Below are positions 43,816 through 52,846 of a stretch of 64,000 nt of DNA, in pieces. The DNA is taken from contig NZ_JZTW01000012.1 of assembly GCF_000962805.1 (NCBI RefSeq), forward strand, positions 1 to 64,000. Direction: 5' to 3'. Made by a program: the position numbers and the translations under genes. The notes beneath the pieces are model-generated. The model ran no database searches. It worked only from the letters and a program-made list of their open reading frames with translations, and was not told where the DNA came from. The first letter of the stretch is position 1. Each line of letters begins with the position of its first letter. The DNA comes from Pseudarthrobacter chlorophenolicus (GTDB lineage: Bacteria; Actinomycetota; Actinomycetes; Actinomycetales; Micrococcaceae).

Positions 43816-45210
43816 GTGAAGAGCGCTGTCGAGAACCTCACCCCCACGCGGGTCAAGCTCAACGTTGAGGTTCCCTTTGAGGAACTGAAGCCCAGCATCG
43901 ACTCGGCTTACAAGACCGTAGCTTCGCAGATCCAGGTGCCCGGGTTCCGTAAGGGCAAGGTCCCCGCAAAGCTCATCGACCAGCGCGTCGGCCGCGGCTA
44001 TGTCCTCGAAACCGCCATCAACGATGGCCTCAACGGCTGGTACCAGGCTGCCGTGCAGGAATCCGGCATCCGCCCGCTGAGCCGTCCCGAGGTTGAGATC
44101 ACCGAGGTTCCGGACCCCTCCGCCACCGACGGCGGCCTGAAGTTCGCTGCCGAGGTTGACGTCCGCCCCGAGATCGAGCTGCCCGACTACGCCGGCATCA
44201 AGGTTGAGGTTGCTGCCGCCGAGTCCTCCGACGAAGACGTGGACAAGGCCCTGGATGAACTCCGCGGCCGCTTCGGCACGCTGAAGTCCGTGGACCGTCC
44301 GGCCGCCGATGGCGACTTCCTCACCATCGACATCACCGCCACGATCGACGGCGAAGAGGTTGACTCCGCTGCCGGCCTGTCCTACCAGGTAGGCGCCGGC
44401 ACCATGCTCGAGGGCATGGACGAGGCCGTTACCGGCCTCAGCGCCGACGAAGACGCGATCTTCGACACCACGCTGGTGGGCGGCGACCACGCCGGCGAAG
44501 CCGCTCAGGTGAAGGTTGCCGTCAAGGCCGTCAAGGAGCGCGAGCTTCCCGAGGCCAACGACGACTTCGCACAGCTGGCTTCCGAGTTCGACACCCTCGC
44601 CGAACTGCGCGAAGACCTGGCCAAGCAGGCTGCTGAGTCCAAGGTTGTGGAGCAGGGCGTCGAGGCCCGCGACAAGGTCCTGGACAAGCTCGTTGAGCTG
44701 GTCGAGGTCCCCGTGCCGGACAGCGTTGTCGAAGAGCAGCTCGAGGCCCACTTCAAGGAAGGCAACGGCCACGGTGACGGCGAGCACGACACCGAGGAGC
44801 ACCGCGAGGAAGTGCGTGCGAACACCGCCCGCGCGTTCCAGAACGAGATCATCCTCGACGCCATTGCCGAGAAGGAAGAGGTCGACGTCAGCCAGAACGA
44901 GCTGATCGACTACATCGTCACCACGGCCAGCCAGTACGGCATGGACCCCAACCAGTTCGCCCAGATCATCGATCAGAGCGGCCAGGTTCCCATGATGGTT
45001 TCCGAGGTCCGCCGCCGCAAGGCACTGGCAGTTGTACTGGGCCAGGCCACGGTCACCGACTCCGAAGGCAACACCGTTGACCTGAGCGATTTCGTCCGCC
45101 CCGGCGGCGAAGAGGAAGCTCCGGCCACCGAGGTTACCGAGGCTGAATCCGCAGAAGGCGAAGCCACTGAGGTTCCCGCCGAGGACGAGAAGGCTGAAGC
45201 CAAGGCATAG
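43816..45210 (+). CDS. tig: Trigger factor (ribosome-associated chaperone and prolyl isomerase)
   Basis: A 464-residue chaperone that meets nascent chains at the ribosome exit. The ribosome-binding signature GFRKGKVP lies at 43-50. The central PPIase domain includes [19 protein letters not shown] and [16 protein letters not shown]. The helical C-terminal domain follows, and the last 50 residues are an acidic Glu/Ala tail often seen in actinobacteria. GTG at 43816 has CAGGAG upstream. It precedes clpP1-clpP2-clpX, the usual folding and degradation neighbourhood, but a terminator at 45242 separates their transcripts. Confidence 0.97.
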   Translation: MKSAVENLTPTRVKLNVEVPFEELKPSIDSAYKTVASQIQVPGFRKGKVPAKLIDQRVGRGYVLETAINDGLNGWYQAAVQESGIRPLSRPEVEITEVPDPSATDGGLKFAAEVDVRPEIELPDYAGIKVEVAAAESSDEDVDKALDELRGRFGTLKSVDRPAADGDFLTIDITATIDGEEVDSAAGLSYQVGAGTMLEGMDEAVTGLSADEDAIFDTTLVGGDHAGEAAQVKVAVKAVKERELPEANDDFAQLASEFDTLAELREDLAKQAAESKVVEQGVEARDKVLDKLVELVEVPVPDSVVEEQLEAHFKEGNGHGDGEHDTEEHREEVRANTARAFQNEIILDAIAEKEEVDVSQNELIDYIVTTASQYGMDPNQFAQIIDQSGQVPMMVSEVRRRKALAVVLGQATVTDSEGNTVDLSDFVRPGGEEEAPATEVTEAESAEGEATEVPAEDEKAEAKA

Positions 45211-45241
45211 CCTCCAGTCATAGCCTCCGCACAGACGTGGA

Positions 45242-45279
45242 CGAACGGCCCCCGGATCTTCTGATCCGGGGGCCGTTCG
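45242..45279 (+). terminator. Terminator after tig
   Basis: CGAACGGCCCCCGGATC and its complement form a 17-bp perfect stem around TTCT. The T run is short, but the stem is very stable and lies 31 bases after the tig stop. Confidence 0.8.
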
Positions 45280-45320
45280 CGTTGAAACCCCGCTTCAGGG
45301 CGACGGGTGCCGGCATCGTG

Positions 45321-45334
45321 CGCCGTCAGCGAAC
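45321..45334 (+). promoter_or_regulatory. ClgR-like binding site upstream of clpP1
   Basis: CGCCGTCAGCGAAC keeps the CGC-N5-GCG core followed by AAC that characterises ClgR sites in Corynebacterium and Mycobacterium clp promoters, with one mismatch to the consensus I remember. A TAGTGT at 45373-45378 could be the -10 element, with no good -35, as expected of an activator-dependent promoter. Confidence 0.5.
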
Positions 45335-45430
45335 AGCCGCGGGGGCGCGAACAAAATGTCGGTGAAACCGGTTAGTGTCCAAGTAGTGATTTTCAGTGAT
45401 GTCACAGTCACCAGCGAGAGGTAAGTAAAC

Positions 45431-46078
45431 ATGTCACAGCACCAAGAGGCCCCCCGGATGGCGACCGTCGATCCCGCAGCCCAGGACAACTACATTTACA
45501 ACCGACTCCTGAAGGAGCGCATCATCTGGCTCGGGTCGGAGGTGCGTGACGACAACGCCAATGCCATCTGCTCACAGCTGCTGCTCCTCTCCGCCGAGAA
45601 CCCCGAGAAGGACATCTACCTTTACATCAACTCTCCCGGCGGATCCGTGACGGCCGGCATGGCTATCTATGACACCATGCAGTTCATCCCCAACGACGTC
45701 GTCACAGTGGCTACGGGCCTTGCCGCGTCCATGGGGCAGTTCCTGCTCTCCTCCGGCACCAAGGGCAAGCGCTACGCGACCCCCAACGCCCGTGTCCTGA
45801 TGCACCAGCCCTCGGGCGGCATCGGCGGCACCGCCTCGGACATCAAGATCCAGGCTGAGCTCATCCTGCACATGAAGAAGGTCATGGCAGAGCTGACCGC
45901 CGACCAGACCGGCCAGACCGTTGAGACCATCCTCAAGGACAACGACCGCGACAAGTGGTTCACGGCCGCCGAGGCGCTCGAGTACGGCTTCTTCGACAAG
46001 ATCGCCGCGCACGCCGGCTCCGTCTCCGGCGGTGGCGGAACCTCCAGCGGCTCAGGCCAGTCGTCCTCCGAGAACTAA
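45431..46078 (+). CDS. clpP1: ATP-dependent Clp protease proteolytic subunit 1
   Basis: A 215-residue serine protease subunit. The catalytic triad is Ser100 in [13 protein letters not shown], His125 in MHQPSGG, and Asp174 in [29 protein letters not shown] is the conserved strand and oxyanion region. The C-terminus is a Gly/Ser-rich tail. In actinobacteria ClpP1 and ClpP2 form a mixed 14-mer with ClpX or ClpC. ATG at 45431 has GAGAGG upstream. It leads the clpP1-clpP2 operon, 40 bases from clpP2, with a likely ClgR site in the promoter. Confidence 0.97.
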   Translation: MSQHQEAPRMATVDPAAQDNYIYNRLLKERIIWLGSEVRDDNANAICSQLLLLSAENPEKDIYLYINSPGGSVTAGMAIYDTMQFIPNDVVTVATGLAASMGQFLLSSGTKGKRYATPNARVLMHQPSGGIGGTASDIKIQAELILHMKKVMAELTADQTGQTVETILKDNDRDKWFTAAEALEYGFFDKIAAHAGSVSGGGGTSSGSGQSSSEN

Positions 46079-46118
46079 TTCCCGGCTACCAGAACCCTTT
46101 CGATCAGGAGCAATAACT

Positions 46119-46778
46119 ATGAACTACAACTTCGGGTGGTCTGCCGGTAATCTTCCGTCCAGCCGCTACGTCCTGCCGCAGTTCGAGGAACGCACACCTT
46201 ACGGCTTCAAGCGCCAGGACCCGTACACCAAGCTCTTCGAGGACCGCATCATCTTCCTCGGCGTGCAGGTGGACGACGCTTCGGCCGATGACATCATGGC
46301 CCAGCTGCTGGTGCTCGAGTCCACTGACCCGGACCGCGACATCACCCTTTACATCAACTCTCCCGGCGGCTCGTTCACGGCGATGACCGCCATCTACGAC
46401 ACCATGCAGTACATCCGCCCGGAGATCCAGACGGTGTGCCTGGGCCAGGCCGCCAGCGCCGCAGCCGTCCTGCTTGCCGCAGGTACCCCGGGCAAGCGCC
46501 TGGCACTGCCCAACGCCCGCGTCCTGATCCACCAGCCCGCCCTGTCCGGCGGCCAGGGCGGACAGGCATCGGACCTGGAGATCCAGGCAGCCGAAGTAAT
46601 GCGCATGCGGTCCTGGCTCGAGGACACCCTCGCCCACCACTCCGGCCGGACGTCCGAGCAGGTCAACAACGACATCGAGCGCGACAAGATCCTGACCGCG
46701 GCAGAGGCACAGTCCTACGGCCTGATCGACCAGGTCCTGGATTCACGCAAGATCAAACCTCAGGCAATTACGAGGTAG
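46119..46778 (+). CDS. clpP2: ATP-dependent Clp protease proteolytic subunit 2
   Basis: A 219-residue ClpP paralogue. The catalytic Ser113 is in [14 protein letters not shown] and His138 in [26 protein letters not shown] carries the aspartate. The N-terminal [33 protein letters not shown] is typical of the actinobacterial ClpP2 type that docks the ATPase. ATG at 46119 follows AGGAG (46106-46110); the in-frame upstream extension overlaps clpP1 and is not used. A strong terminator follows, so clpX has its own promoter. Confidence 0.97.
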   Translation: MNYNFGWSAGNLPSSRYVLPQFEERTPYGFKRQDPYTKLFEDRIIFLGVQVDDASADDIMAQLLVLESTDPDRDITLYINSPGGSFTAMTAIYDTMQYIRPEIQTVCLGQAASAAAVLLAAGTPGKRLALPNARVLIHQPALSGGQGGQASDLEIQAAEVMRMRSWLEDTLAHHSGRTSEQVNNDIERDKILTAAEAQSYGLIDQVLDSRKIKPQAITR

Positions 46779-46786
46779 CAGCACCC

Positions 46787-46830
46787 AAAAGGCCGGCGGG
46801 GCCAGTTCATTTTGGCCCCGCCGGCCTTTT
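46787..46830 (+). terminator. Terminator between clpP2 and clpX
   Basis: AAAAGGCCGGCGGGGCCA pairs with its complement and the stem ends in TTTT. It closes the clpP1-clpP2 transcript. Confidence 0.9.
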
Positions 46831-46955
46831 CCTTCCACCCTTGGGAGCCAATGTGACCTAGAGTGGAAGTTGTCACAAACCGGCCCGCACGGTCCGGGGA
46901 AGATTCCAGCAACGGTGCAAGCTGCGCGGCAGCAGGATACTAAAGGGGTTCACAT

Positions 46956-48236
46956 ATGGCTCGGATTGGCGAGAGCACGGATCTGCTGAAGTGCTCTTTC
47001 TGCGGAAAGAGCCAAAAGCAGGTGCGGAAGCTCATTGCCGGGCCCGGTGTCTACATCTGCGATGAGTGCATCGAACTGTGCAACGAAATCATCGAAGAGG
47101 AACTCGCCGAGGTAGCCGACCTTGGCAGCTTTGAACTGCCCAAGCCGCGGGAGATCTTCGACTTCCTGCAGGAATACGTCATTGGCCAGGAACCGGCCAA
47201 ACGGTCCCTCGCCGTCGCTGTCTACAACCATTACAAGCGCATCCAGGCCGGCCACGCCCCGAAGTCCGGGAACCTCGGCGACGGCGGCCACCACGACGAC
47301 GTCGAGATCGCCAAGTCGAACATCCTGCTGATCGGCCCCACCGGCTGCGGAAAAACCTACCTCGCCCAGACACTCGCCCGCCGCCTCAACGTGCCGTTCG
47401 CGGTCGCCGACGCCACCGCACTGACCGAGGCCGGGTATGTGGGCGAGGACGTCGAAAACATCCTCCTGAAGCTCATCCAGGCCGCGGACTACGACGTCAA
47501 GAAGGCCGAGCAGGGCATCATCTACATCGACGAGATCGACAAGATCTCGCGGAAGAGCGAAAACCCGTCGATCACCCGCGACGTTTCCGGTGAGGGTGTG
47601 CAGCAGGCGCTCCTGAAGATCCTCGAAGGCACTGTTGCCTCTGTGCCGCCGCAGGGCGGGCGGAAGCACCCGCACCAGGAATTCATTCAGATCGACACCA
47701 CCAACGTCCTGTTTATCGTTGCAGGTGCCTTCGCCGGATTGGAAGAGATCATCGGATCCCGGTCCGGCCGCAAGGGCATCGGCTTCGGTGCACCCTTGAA
47801 CGAAGCCAGCAAGAAGGTGGACTCCTACGGCGAAGTGATGCCGGAGGACCTGCTCAAGTTCGGCCTGATTCCAGAGTTCATTGGCCGCCTGCCGGTCATC
47901 ACCACTGTGTCCAACCTGGACCGGGACGCCCTGATCCAGATTCTTTCCACGCCCAAGAACGCCCTGGTCAAGCAGTACCAGAAGATGTTCCAGATTGACG
48001 GCGTGGAGCTGGTCTTCGACGACGGCGCCCTGGAAGCGATCGCGGACCAGGCCCTGGAACGCGGCACCGGAGCCCGGGGCCTGCGCGCCATCCTCGAGGA
48101 AGTCCTGCTTCCGGTGATGTTCGATCTCCCCAGCCGGGAAGACGTGGCCAGCGTGGTCATCACCGAGGAAGTTGTCCTCCGCGGCGCCGAGCCCACTATG
48201 ATCCCGCACGTGACCAAGCGGCGGAAGTCCGCCTGA
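46956..48236 (+). CDS. clpX: ATP-dependent Clp protease ATP-binding subunit ClpX
   Basis: A 426-residue AAA+ unfoldase. The N-terminal zinc-binding domain has Cys13, Cys16, Cys35 and Cys38 (CSFCGKSQ and CDECIELC). The ATPase carries Walker A GPTGCGKT, pore-loop and AGYVGEDVE, Walker [11 protein letters not shown], and the sensor-2 region GTGARGLR. The IGF-type loop that docks ClpP appears as [11 protein letters not shown]. Its own promoter probably lies at TAGAGT (46859-46864), followed by a leader of about 85 bases. It works with ClpP1P2 encoded just upstream. Confidence 0.97.
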   Translation: MARIGESTDLLKCSFCGKSQKQVRKLIAGPGVYICDECIELCNEIIEEELAEVADLGSFELPKPREIFDFLQEYVIGQEPAKRSLAVAVYNHYKRIQAGHAPKSGNLGDGGHHDDVEIAKSNILLIGPTGCGKTYLAQTLARRLNVPFAVADATALTEAGYVGEDVENILLKLIQAADYDVKKAEQGIIYIDEIDKISRKSENPSITRDVSGEGVQQALLKILEGTVASVPPQGGRKHPHQEFIQIDTTNVLFIVAGAFAGLEEIIGSRSGRKGIGFGAPLNEASKKVDSYGEVMPEDLLKFGLIPEFIGRLPVITTVSNLDRDALIQILSTPKNALVKQYQKMFQIDGVELVFDDGALEAIADQALERGTGARGLRAILEEVLLPVMFDLPSREDVASVVITEEVVLRGAEPTMIPHVTKRRKSA

Positions 48237-48308
48237 GCCGCGGTGCCCGCAACACCCCGTCAGCCGTGGCTGCCGCCTGCGCAGCCACCCCTACCTGAAG
48301 GATTAGCC

Positions 48309-48923
48309 ATGACTGAAACCGCCAAGAACCGGGCCGACTTCTGGTTTGATCCGCTGTGCCCGTTCGCCTGGATCACTTCACGCTGGATCGGGGAGGTGGA
48401 AGCCGTCCGCGACATCGAAACCGTCTGGCACGTCATGAGCCTGGCAGTCCTGAACGAAGGACGAGACCTCGACCCCGACTACCGTGAGTCCATGGACAAC
48501 GCGTGGGGCATGGTCCGGGTCATCATCGCCGCCCAGCAGGAACACGGAGACGGCACCGTCAAGGCTCTCTACGATGCCATGGGCACCCTGATCCACGAGG
48601 GCGGCGAGAAGGACCGTTCCGTCGTCATCACCAAGGCCCTGGCCGAGTGCGGGCTACCCGCCTCCCTGGCAGAGGCTGCGGAGTCCGACGCCTATGATGC
48701 CAAGCTCCGGGCCAGCCACGAAGAAGGCATTTCCCTGGTGGGCCAGGACGTCGGCACTCCCGTGGTGGCCTTCAACGGAACGGCATTCTTCGGACCGGTC
48801 CTCACCCGCATCCCGCGCGGTGAAGTGGCAGGCAAGCTGTGGGATGCCACCACGGCCATCGCCTCCTACCCGCACTTCTTCGAGCTGAAGCGCAGCCGCA
48901 CCGAACGTCCCGAATTCGGCTGA
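48309..48923 (+). CDS. DsbA-family protein, Rv2466c (mycothiol-dependent nitroreductase) homologue with CPFA active site
   Basis: A 204-residue thioredoxin-fold protein that closely resembles M. tuberculosis Rv2466c: [88 protein letters not shown] and [13 protein letters not shown]. Rv2466c has a CPWC motif and uses mycothiol; here Cys17 is kept but the second cysteine is Ala20 (CPFA). A monothiol mechanism with mycothiol is possible. ATG at 48309 follows AAGGA. The gene follows clpX, close to the pepN-rpiB group that neighbours Rv2466c in Mycobacterium. Confidence 0.88.
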   Translation: MTETAKNRADFWFDPLCPFAWITSRWIGEVEAVRDIETVWHVMSLAVLNEGRDLDPDYRESMDNAWGMVRVIIAAQQEHGDGTVKALYDAMGTLIHEGGEKDRSVVITKALAECGLPASLAEAAESDAYDAKLRASHEEGISLVGQDVGTPVVAFNGTAFFGPVLTRIPRGEVAGKLWDATTAIASYPHFFELKRSRTERPEFG

Positions 48924-48956
48924 GCCGGTACGCGGCAACTGCCGCGGAAGTACTCA

Positions 48957-49002
48957 AAGGGCCCCGGAAGAACTACTGCCATGTAGTTCTTCCGGGGCCC
49001 TT
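48957..49002 (+). terminator. Terminator after the DsbA-like gene
   Basis: AAGGGCCCCGGAAGAACTAC and its full complement form a 20-bp stem around a six-base loop, ending in TTGTG. It lies about 33 bases after the stop. Confidence 0.88.
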
Positions 49003-49202
49003 GTGCTCTCCTGCGCGCAGGATCAAAATAGTTCTTACCAACTTCGAAAGAAGGGGGACGCAGGAACCAAAGATCCAGTGAAATGTATTCGACGCAGCCT
49101 TTGGCGAAGCCGGGTACGAGCTACCAGTGACGGGGTAGGAAGACCTGGAAATCCCCGGATCCTGCCAGACCATCAAGATCGTCACCAGATGGCCGAAAAG
49201 TC
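49003..49202. other. Gene-free segment with composition unlike its surroundings
   Basis: About 200 bases between two terminators contain no credible gene. The segment is noticeably less GC-rich and more irregular than its neighbours, with stretches such as TCAAAATAGTTCTTACCAAC and AAATGTATTCGACGCAG. Short ORFs on both strands lack ribosome sites and family features. It may be a decayed remnant or simply untranscribed spacer. Confidence 0.5.
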
Positions 49203-49238
49203 GAAGCCCCACCAACGGCAAAACGCTGATGGGGCTTC
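49203..49238 (-). terminator. Terminator after valS
   Basis: GAAGCCCCA and its complement (49230-49238), with inner pairing, form a hairpin 31 bases beyond the valS stop on the minus strand, followed by CGACTTTTC. Confidence 0.75.
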
Positions 49239-49268
49239 CCCTTTGCCCTGGAACAGGGCGTGGCCGGA

Positions 49269-51887
49269 CTAAACGGCCGCTGTCTCCTCCGGCGCAGCCA
49301 GGGTCACATCGCTGACTGTCAGTTCCCCTTCGCCCACCAGAAGGGTGATCTCCCGGGCATTGGACGCCGCCTTAAGGTCGGACAGGCCGGCCTTCAGCTG
49401 GGCGGTCATAGCCTCCGAGGCGCTGATGGTCGCAGAGAGGACCTCGGTCCGCTGCTTCACCTTGGCCTCGGACTTCGCCTTGCGGACACCACTGAGCGCA
49501 TTACCGACTGTGGCCAGCATGGTGGTATCGCCGTCAACCTCGACACTGGCCGGCCACGCGGCGCGGTGAACCGAGCCCGTGCGCCACCAGCCCCAGACTT
49601 CCTCGGTGGCAAACGGCAGGAACGGCGCGAACAGGCGCAACAACGTATCCAGCGTGGTGGCCAGGGCCGCCAGTACCGATGCCTGCTCCGCTTCGCCGGC
49701 CGCACCGTAGGCACGGTCCTTGATGAGCTCCACATAGTCGTCCGTGAACTGCCAGAAGAATGTTTCGGTCAGCTGCAGTGCCCGGGCGTAGTCGTAGTTG
49801 TCGAACGCCTTCGTGGCCTGGGCGACGACGTCGGACAACTGGGCCAGCAAAGCACGGTCCAGTTTGTTGGTCAGCACCGAGAGATCGCCGGACACCACAG
49901 AGTTTTCCGTGGCGCCAAGGTTCAGGACGAACTTTGAAGCGTTCAGGAGCTTGATGGCCAGGCGGCGGCCGATCTTCATCTGGGCAATCTCGTAGGCGGT
50001 GTCGGCACCCAGACGGGCCGAGGCCGCCCAGTAGCGGACGGCGTCCGAGCCGTATTCATTGAGGACATCCGTGGGTACCACCACGTTGCCCTTGGACTTG
50101 GACATCTTTTTGCGGTCCGGGTCCAGGATCCAGCCGGAGATGGCTGCGTGCTTCCACGGCGCGGTCTTCTGCAGTGCATCCGCACGGACAGCAGAGGAGA
50201 ACAGCCAGGTGCGGATGATGTCGTGTCCCTGCGGACGGAGGTCGAAGGGGAAGACCTTGCTGAACAGGGTCTCGTCCCGGCTCCAGCCGCCAACGATCTG
50301 CGGTGTCAGCGAGGACGTGGCCCAGGTGTCCAGGACGTCCGCGTCGCCGGTGAAGCCGTTGGGCTGGTCGCGCCGGGATTCGTCGAAGCCCGGGGCCGCG
50401 TCCGCCGCGGGGTCCACGGGCAGCATGTCACCGGACGGCAGGACGGGGTTGTCGTAGTCCGGGTTGCCCTGGGCGTCCAGCGGGTACCAGACGGGGATGG
50501 GCACGCCGAAGAACCGTTGGCGGGATACCAGCCAGTCACCGTTTAGGCCGGCAATCCAGTTCTCATAGCGTGAGCGCATAAAGGCCGGGTGGAAGTCGAT
50601 TTCCTGGCCTCTGGCGATCAGGCGTTCGCGGCGTTCTTCGTCGCGGCCACCGTTGCGGATGTACCACTGGCGTGAGGTGACAACCTCAAGCGGCTTGTCG
50701 CCCTTTTCGAAGAAGTTCACCGGGTGGGTGATCTTCTTCGGCTCGCCGTCCAGCAGGCCTGCGGCGCCGAGCAGTTCCACCACTGCTTCCTTCGCGGAGA
50801 ACGCCGTCTTGCCGGCGATCGCAGCGTATGCTTCCTTGCCGGCTTCCGTGGTGATCCAGTCCGGGGTTTCGTTGAGGATGCGGCCGTCGCGGCCCATGAT
50901 GGCCCGGGTGGGCAGTTGGAGTTCCCGCCACCAGGTGACATCGGTGAGGTCGCCGAACGTACACACCATGGCGATGCCGGAGCCCTTGTCGGCCTTGGCC
51001 AGCGGGTGGGGCCTGACCTCAAGCTCCACGTCGAAGAGGGGGGACCGCACGGTCTTGCCGAACAGAGGCTGGTACCGCTCGTCGTCGGGATTTGCCACCA
51101 GTGCCGCACACGCGGCCAGGAGCTCCGGGCGGGTGGTCTCGATAAAGATCTTGTCCCCGGCTTCGGTGAAGAAGGGGTAGCGGTAGTAAGCGCCGGGAAC
51201 CTCACGGTCCTCCAGCTCGGCCTGGGCGACGGCGGTCCGGAACGTAACGTCCCACAGGGTGGGTGCCTCAGCCATGTAGGCGTCACCGGCGGCCAGGTTG
51301 GCCAGGAACGCGCGCTGGGATACGGCGCGGGAGGTGTCGTCGATGGTGCGGTACGTCAGGTTCCAGTCGACGGACAGGCCCAGGGTCTGGAACAGGTTTT
51401 CGAAGACCTTCTCGTCCTCAACGGCGAGTTCCTCGCACAGTTCGATGAAGTTCTGGCGCGAAACGACGTCGAAATCGCGCTGGTTCTTGGCCGGCTGTGC
51501 GGGAGGCGCGTAGTCAGCCTTGTAGGGGATGGCGGGATCGCAACGCACACCGTAGTAGTTCTGGACGCGGCGCTCGGTGGGCAAACCGTTGTCATCCCAA
51601 CCCATGGGGTAGAAGACGTTCTTGCCGGTCATGCGCATGTAGCGTGCCTGGACGTCAGTCTGGGTGAACGAGAACATGTGTCCCACGTGCAGCGAGCCCG
51701 ATGCCGTCGGCGGGGGAGTATCGATCGAGTAGACCTGCTCCCGGGTGGTGTCCGGGTTGAACTTGTAGGTTCCTTCTTCCAGCCAGCGCTGCGTCAAAGC
51801 AGCTTCGAGGCCCTCAAGGGCGGGCTTGTCGGGAACGTTAATGGGGGCGGTGGCGGGCGTGTCTGTACCCTGCGTGTCTTCAGCCAT
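49269..51887 (-). CDS. valS: Valyl-tRNA synthetase
   Basis: An 872-residue class Ia synthetase that charges tRNA-Val. The HIGH motif is HVGH at 67-70 in TASGSLHVGHMFSFTQTD and the KMSKS motif is KMSKSKGNVV near residue 593. The CP1 editing domain includes FFTEAGDKIFIETTRPELLAAC and GSGIAMVCTFGDLTDV, where the ETTRPE threonine-rich segment and conserved Asp serve to edit threonine. The anticodon-binding domain and a short C-terminal coiled coil follow. ATG at 51887 has GAAAGAATTG upstream. No T-box-like motif is evident in its 150-base leader, unlike ileS. Confidence 0.97.
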   Translation of the reverse strand: MAEDTQGTDTPATAPINVPDKPALEGLEAALTQRWLEEGTYKFNPDTTREQVYSIDTPPPTASGSLHVGHMFSFTQTDVQARYMRMTGKNVFYPMGWDDNGLPTERRVQNYYGVRCDPAIPYKADYAPPAQPAKNQRDFDVVSRQNFIELCEELAVEDEKVFENLFQTLGLSVDWNLTYRTIDDTSRAVSQRAFLANLAAGDAYMAEAPTLWDVTFRTAVAQAELEDREVPGAYYRYPFFTEAGDKIFIETTRPELLAACAALVANPDDERYQPLFGKTVRSPLFDVELEVRPHPLAKADKGSGIAMVCTFGDLTDVTWWRELQLPTRAIMGRDGRILNETPDWITTEAGKEAYAAIAGKTAFSAKEAVVELLGAAGLLDGEPKKITHPVNFFEKGDKPLEVVTSRQWYIRNGGRDEERRERLIARGQEIDFHPAFMRSRYENWIAGLNGDWLVSRQRFFGVPIPVWYPLDAQGNPDYDNPVLPSGDMLPVDPAADAAPGFDESRRDQPNGFTGDADVLDTWATSSLTPQIVGGWSRDETLFSKVFPFDLRPQGHDIIRTWLFSSAVRADALQKTAPWKHAAISGWILDPDRKKMSKSKGNVVVPTDVLNEYGSDAVRYWAASARLGADTAYEIAQMKIGRRLAIKLLNASKFVLNLGATENSVVSGDLSVLTNKLDRALLAQLSDVVAQATKAFDNYDYARALQLTETFFWQFTDDYVELIKDRAYGAAGEAEQASVLAALATTLDTLLRLFAPFLPFATEEVWGWWRTGSVHRAAWPASVEVDGDTTMLATVGNALSGVRKAKSEAKVKQRTEVLSATISASEAMTAQLKAGLSDLKAASNAREITLLVGEGELTVSDVTLAAPEETAAV

Positions 51888-52036
51888 TGGGCAATTCTTT
51901 CATGTTCCGTTCAATCCCGGAGAAACGACCTGGGCCCGGGCAGCATCCCGCCCCAGGTCCGGCACGCAGGGCGCCCGCTTGACGCTGTGTAACGCACGGT
52001 CCGCCTGATGCGGGAACCTGCCGTTAGGGTGGTGCC

Positions 52037-52798
52037 ATGACTGAGGATTTGCAGCACAGCAAGGCAGCGCTGGTGACCGGTGCAAGCACCGGTATTGGTG
52101 AGGCGACGGTGCGCGCACTGCGCGCGGAAGGCTGGACGGTATTCGCCGTAGCCCGCCGTGAAGACCGCCTCGCGTCGCTGGCAGCGGAGACCGGCGCCGT
52201 CGCCGTCCCCGCCGATATTGCCGAGGACGACGACGTGTCCCGGCTGGTGGAAAAGGTCACCGCTGCCGGCGGCATCGATACGCTCATCAACATTGCGGGC
52301 GGCGCCCGCGGGGCGGACCGGGTGGCGGAAGCCAGCACCGCGGACTGGGAGTGGATGTACCGGGTCAACGTGCTGGGCACCATGAAACTGACCCGTGCAT
52401 TTCTACCGATGCTCCGTGCCAACGGCGAGGGAACGGTGCTGAACCTGACCTCCACTGCCGCCATTGCAGCCTACGAAGGCGGTGGCGGCTACAACGCGGC
52501 CAAGTTCGCCCAACATGCCCTCACCAACGCGCTTCGGCTGGAGGAAGTGGAAAACAACATCCGGGTGATCGAAGTGGCGCCAGGCCTGGTGCAGACCGAG
52601 GAATTCGCGCTCAACCGCCTGGGCAGCGAACAGGCTGCAGACAAAGTTTACGAAGGCGTGGAAAAGCCGTTGACCGCCGCAGACGTGGCCGACGTCGTCC
52701 GCTACGCCGTCAGCGTCCCGCACCACGTCAACCTGGACGAAATAGTCATCCGCCCTGTGGCCCAGGCCGCCAACCACAAGCTGATCCGCAAGGGCTGA
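52037..52798 (+). CDS. Short-chain dehydrogenase/reductase
   Basis: A 253-residue classical SDR. The cofactor motif is TGASTGIGEATV, with ARREDRL after the second strand suggesting NADP(H). DIAEDDD and LINIAGGARG are the conserved Asp and NAG-like motif. The catalytic Ser-Tyr-Lys lie in NLTSTAA and YNAAKFA. The pattern resembles YdfG-type enzymes that oxidise serine or 3-hydroxy acids, but the substrate is uncertain. ATG at 52037 is leaderless-like, with TAGGGT (52025-52030) ending six bases upstream. It is divergent from valS and convergent with the next gene. Confidence 0.9.
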   Translation: MTEDLQHSKAALVTGASTGIGEATVRALRAEGWTVFAVARREDRLASLAAETGAVAVPADIAEDDDVSRLVEKVTAAGGIDTLINIAGGARGADRVAEASTADWEWMYRVNVLGTMKLTRAFLPMLRANGEGTVLNLTSTAAIAAYEGGGGYNAAKFAQHALTNALRLEEVENNIRVIEVAPGLVQTEEFALNRLGSEQAADKVYEGVEKPLTAADVADVVRYAVSVPHHVNLDEIVIRPVAQAANHKLIRKG

Positions 52799-52846
52799 GC
52801 CCGCCGGAGGGCCAGGGGGCCATGGCTCCACAGCATGCTTGGGCTT

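Noticed and set aside
48973..49221. 82-codon minus-strand ORF in the gap before valS
   Set aside because: It overlaps two terminator hairpins, has no ribosome site and no recognisable motif.
51888..52036. Possible T-box before valS, by analogy with ileS
   Set aside because: The 150-base leader has no GGTGGNACCGCGG-like motif and is too short for a canonical T-box.
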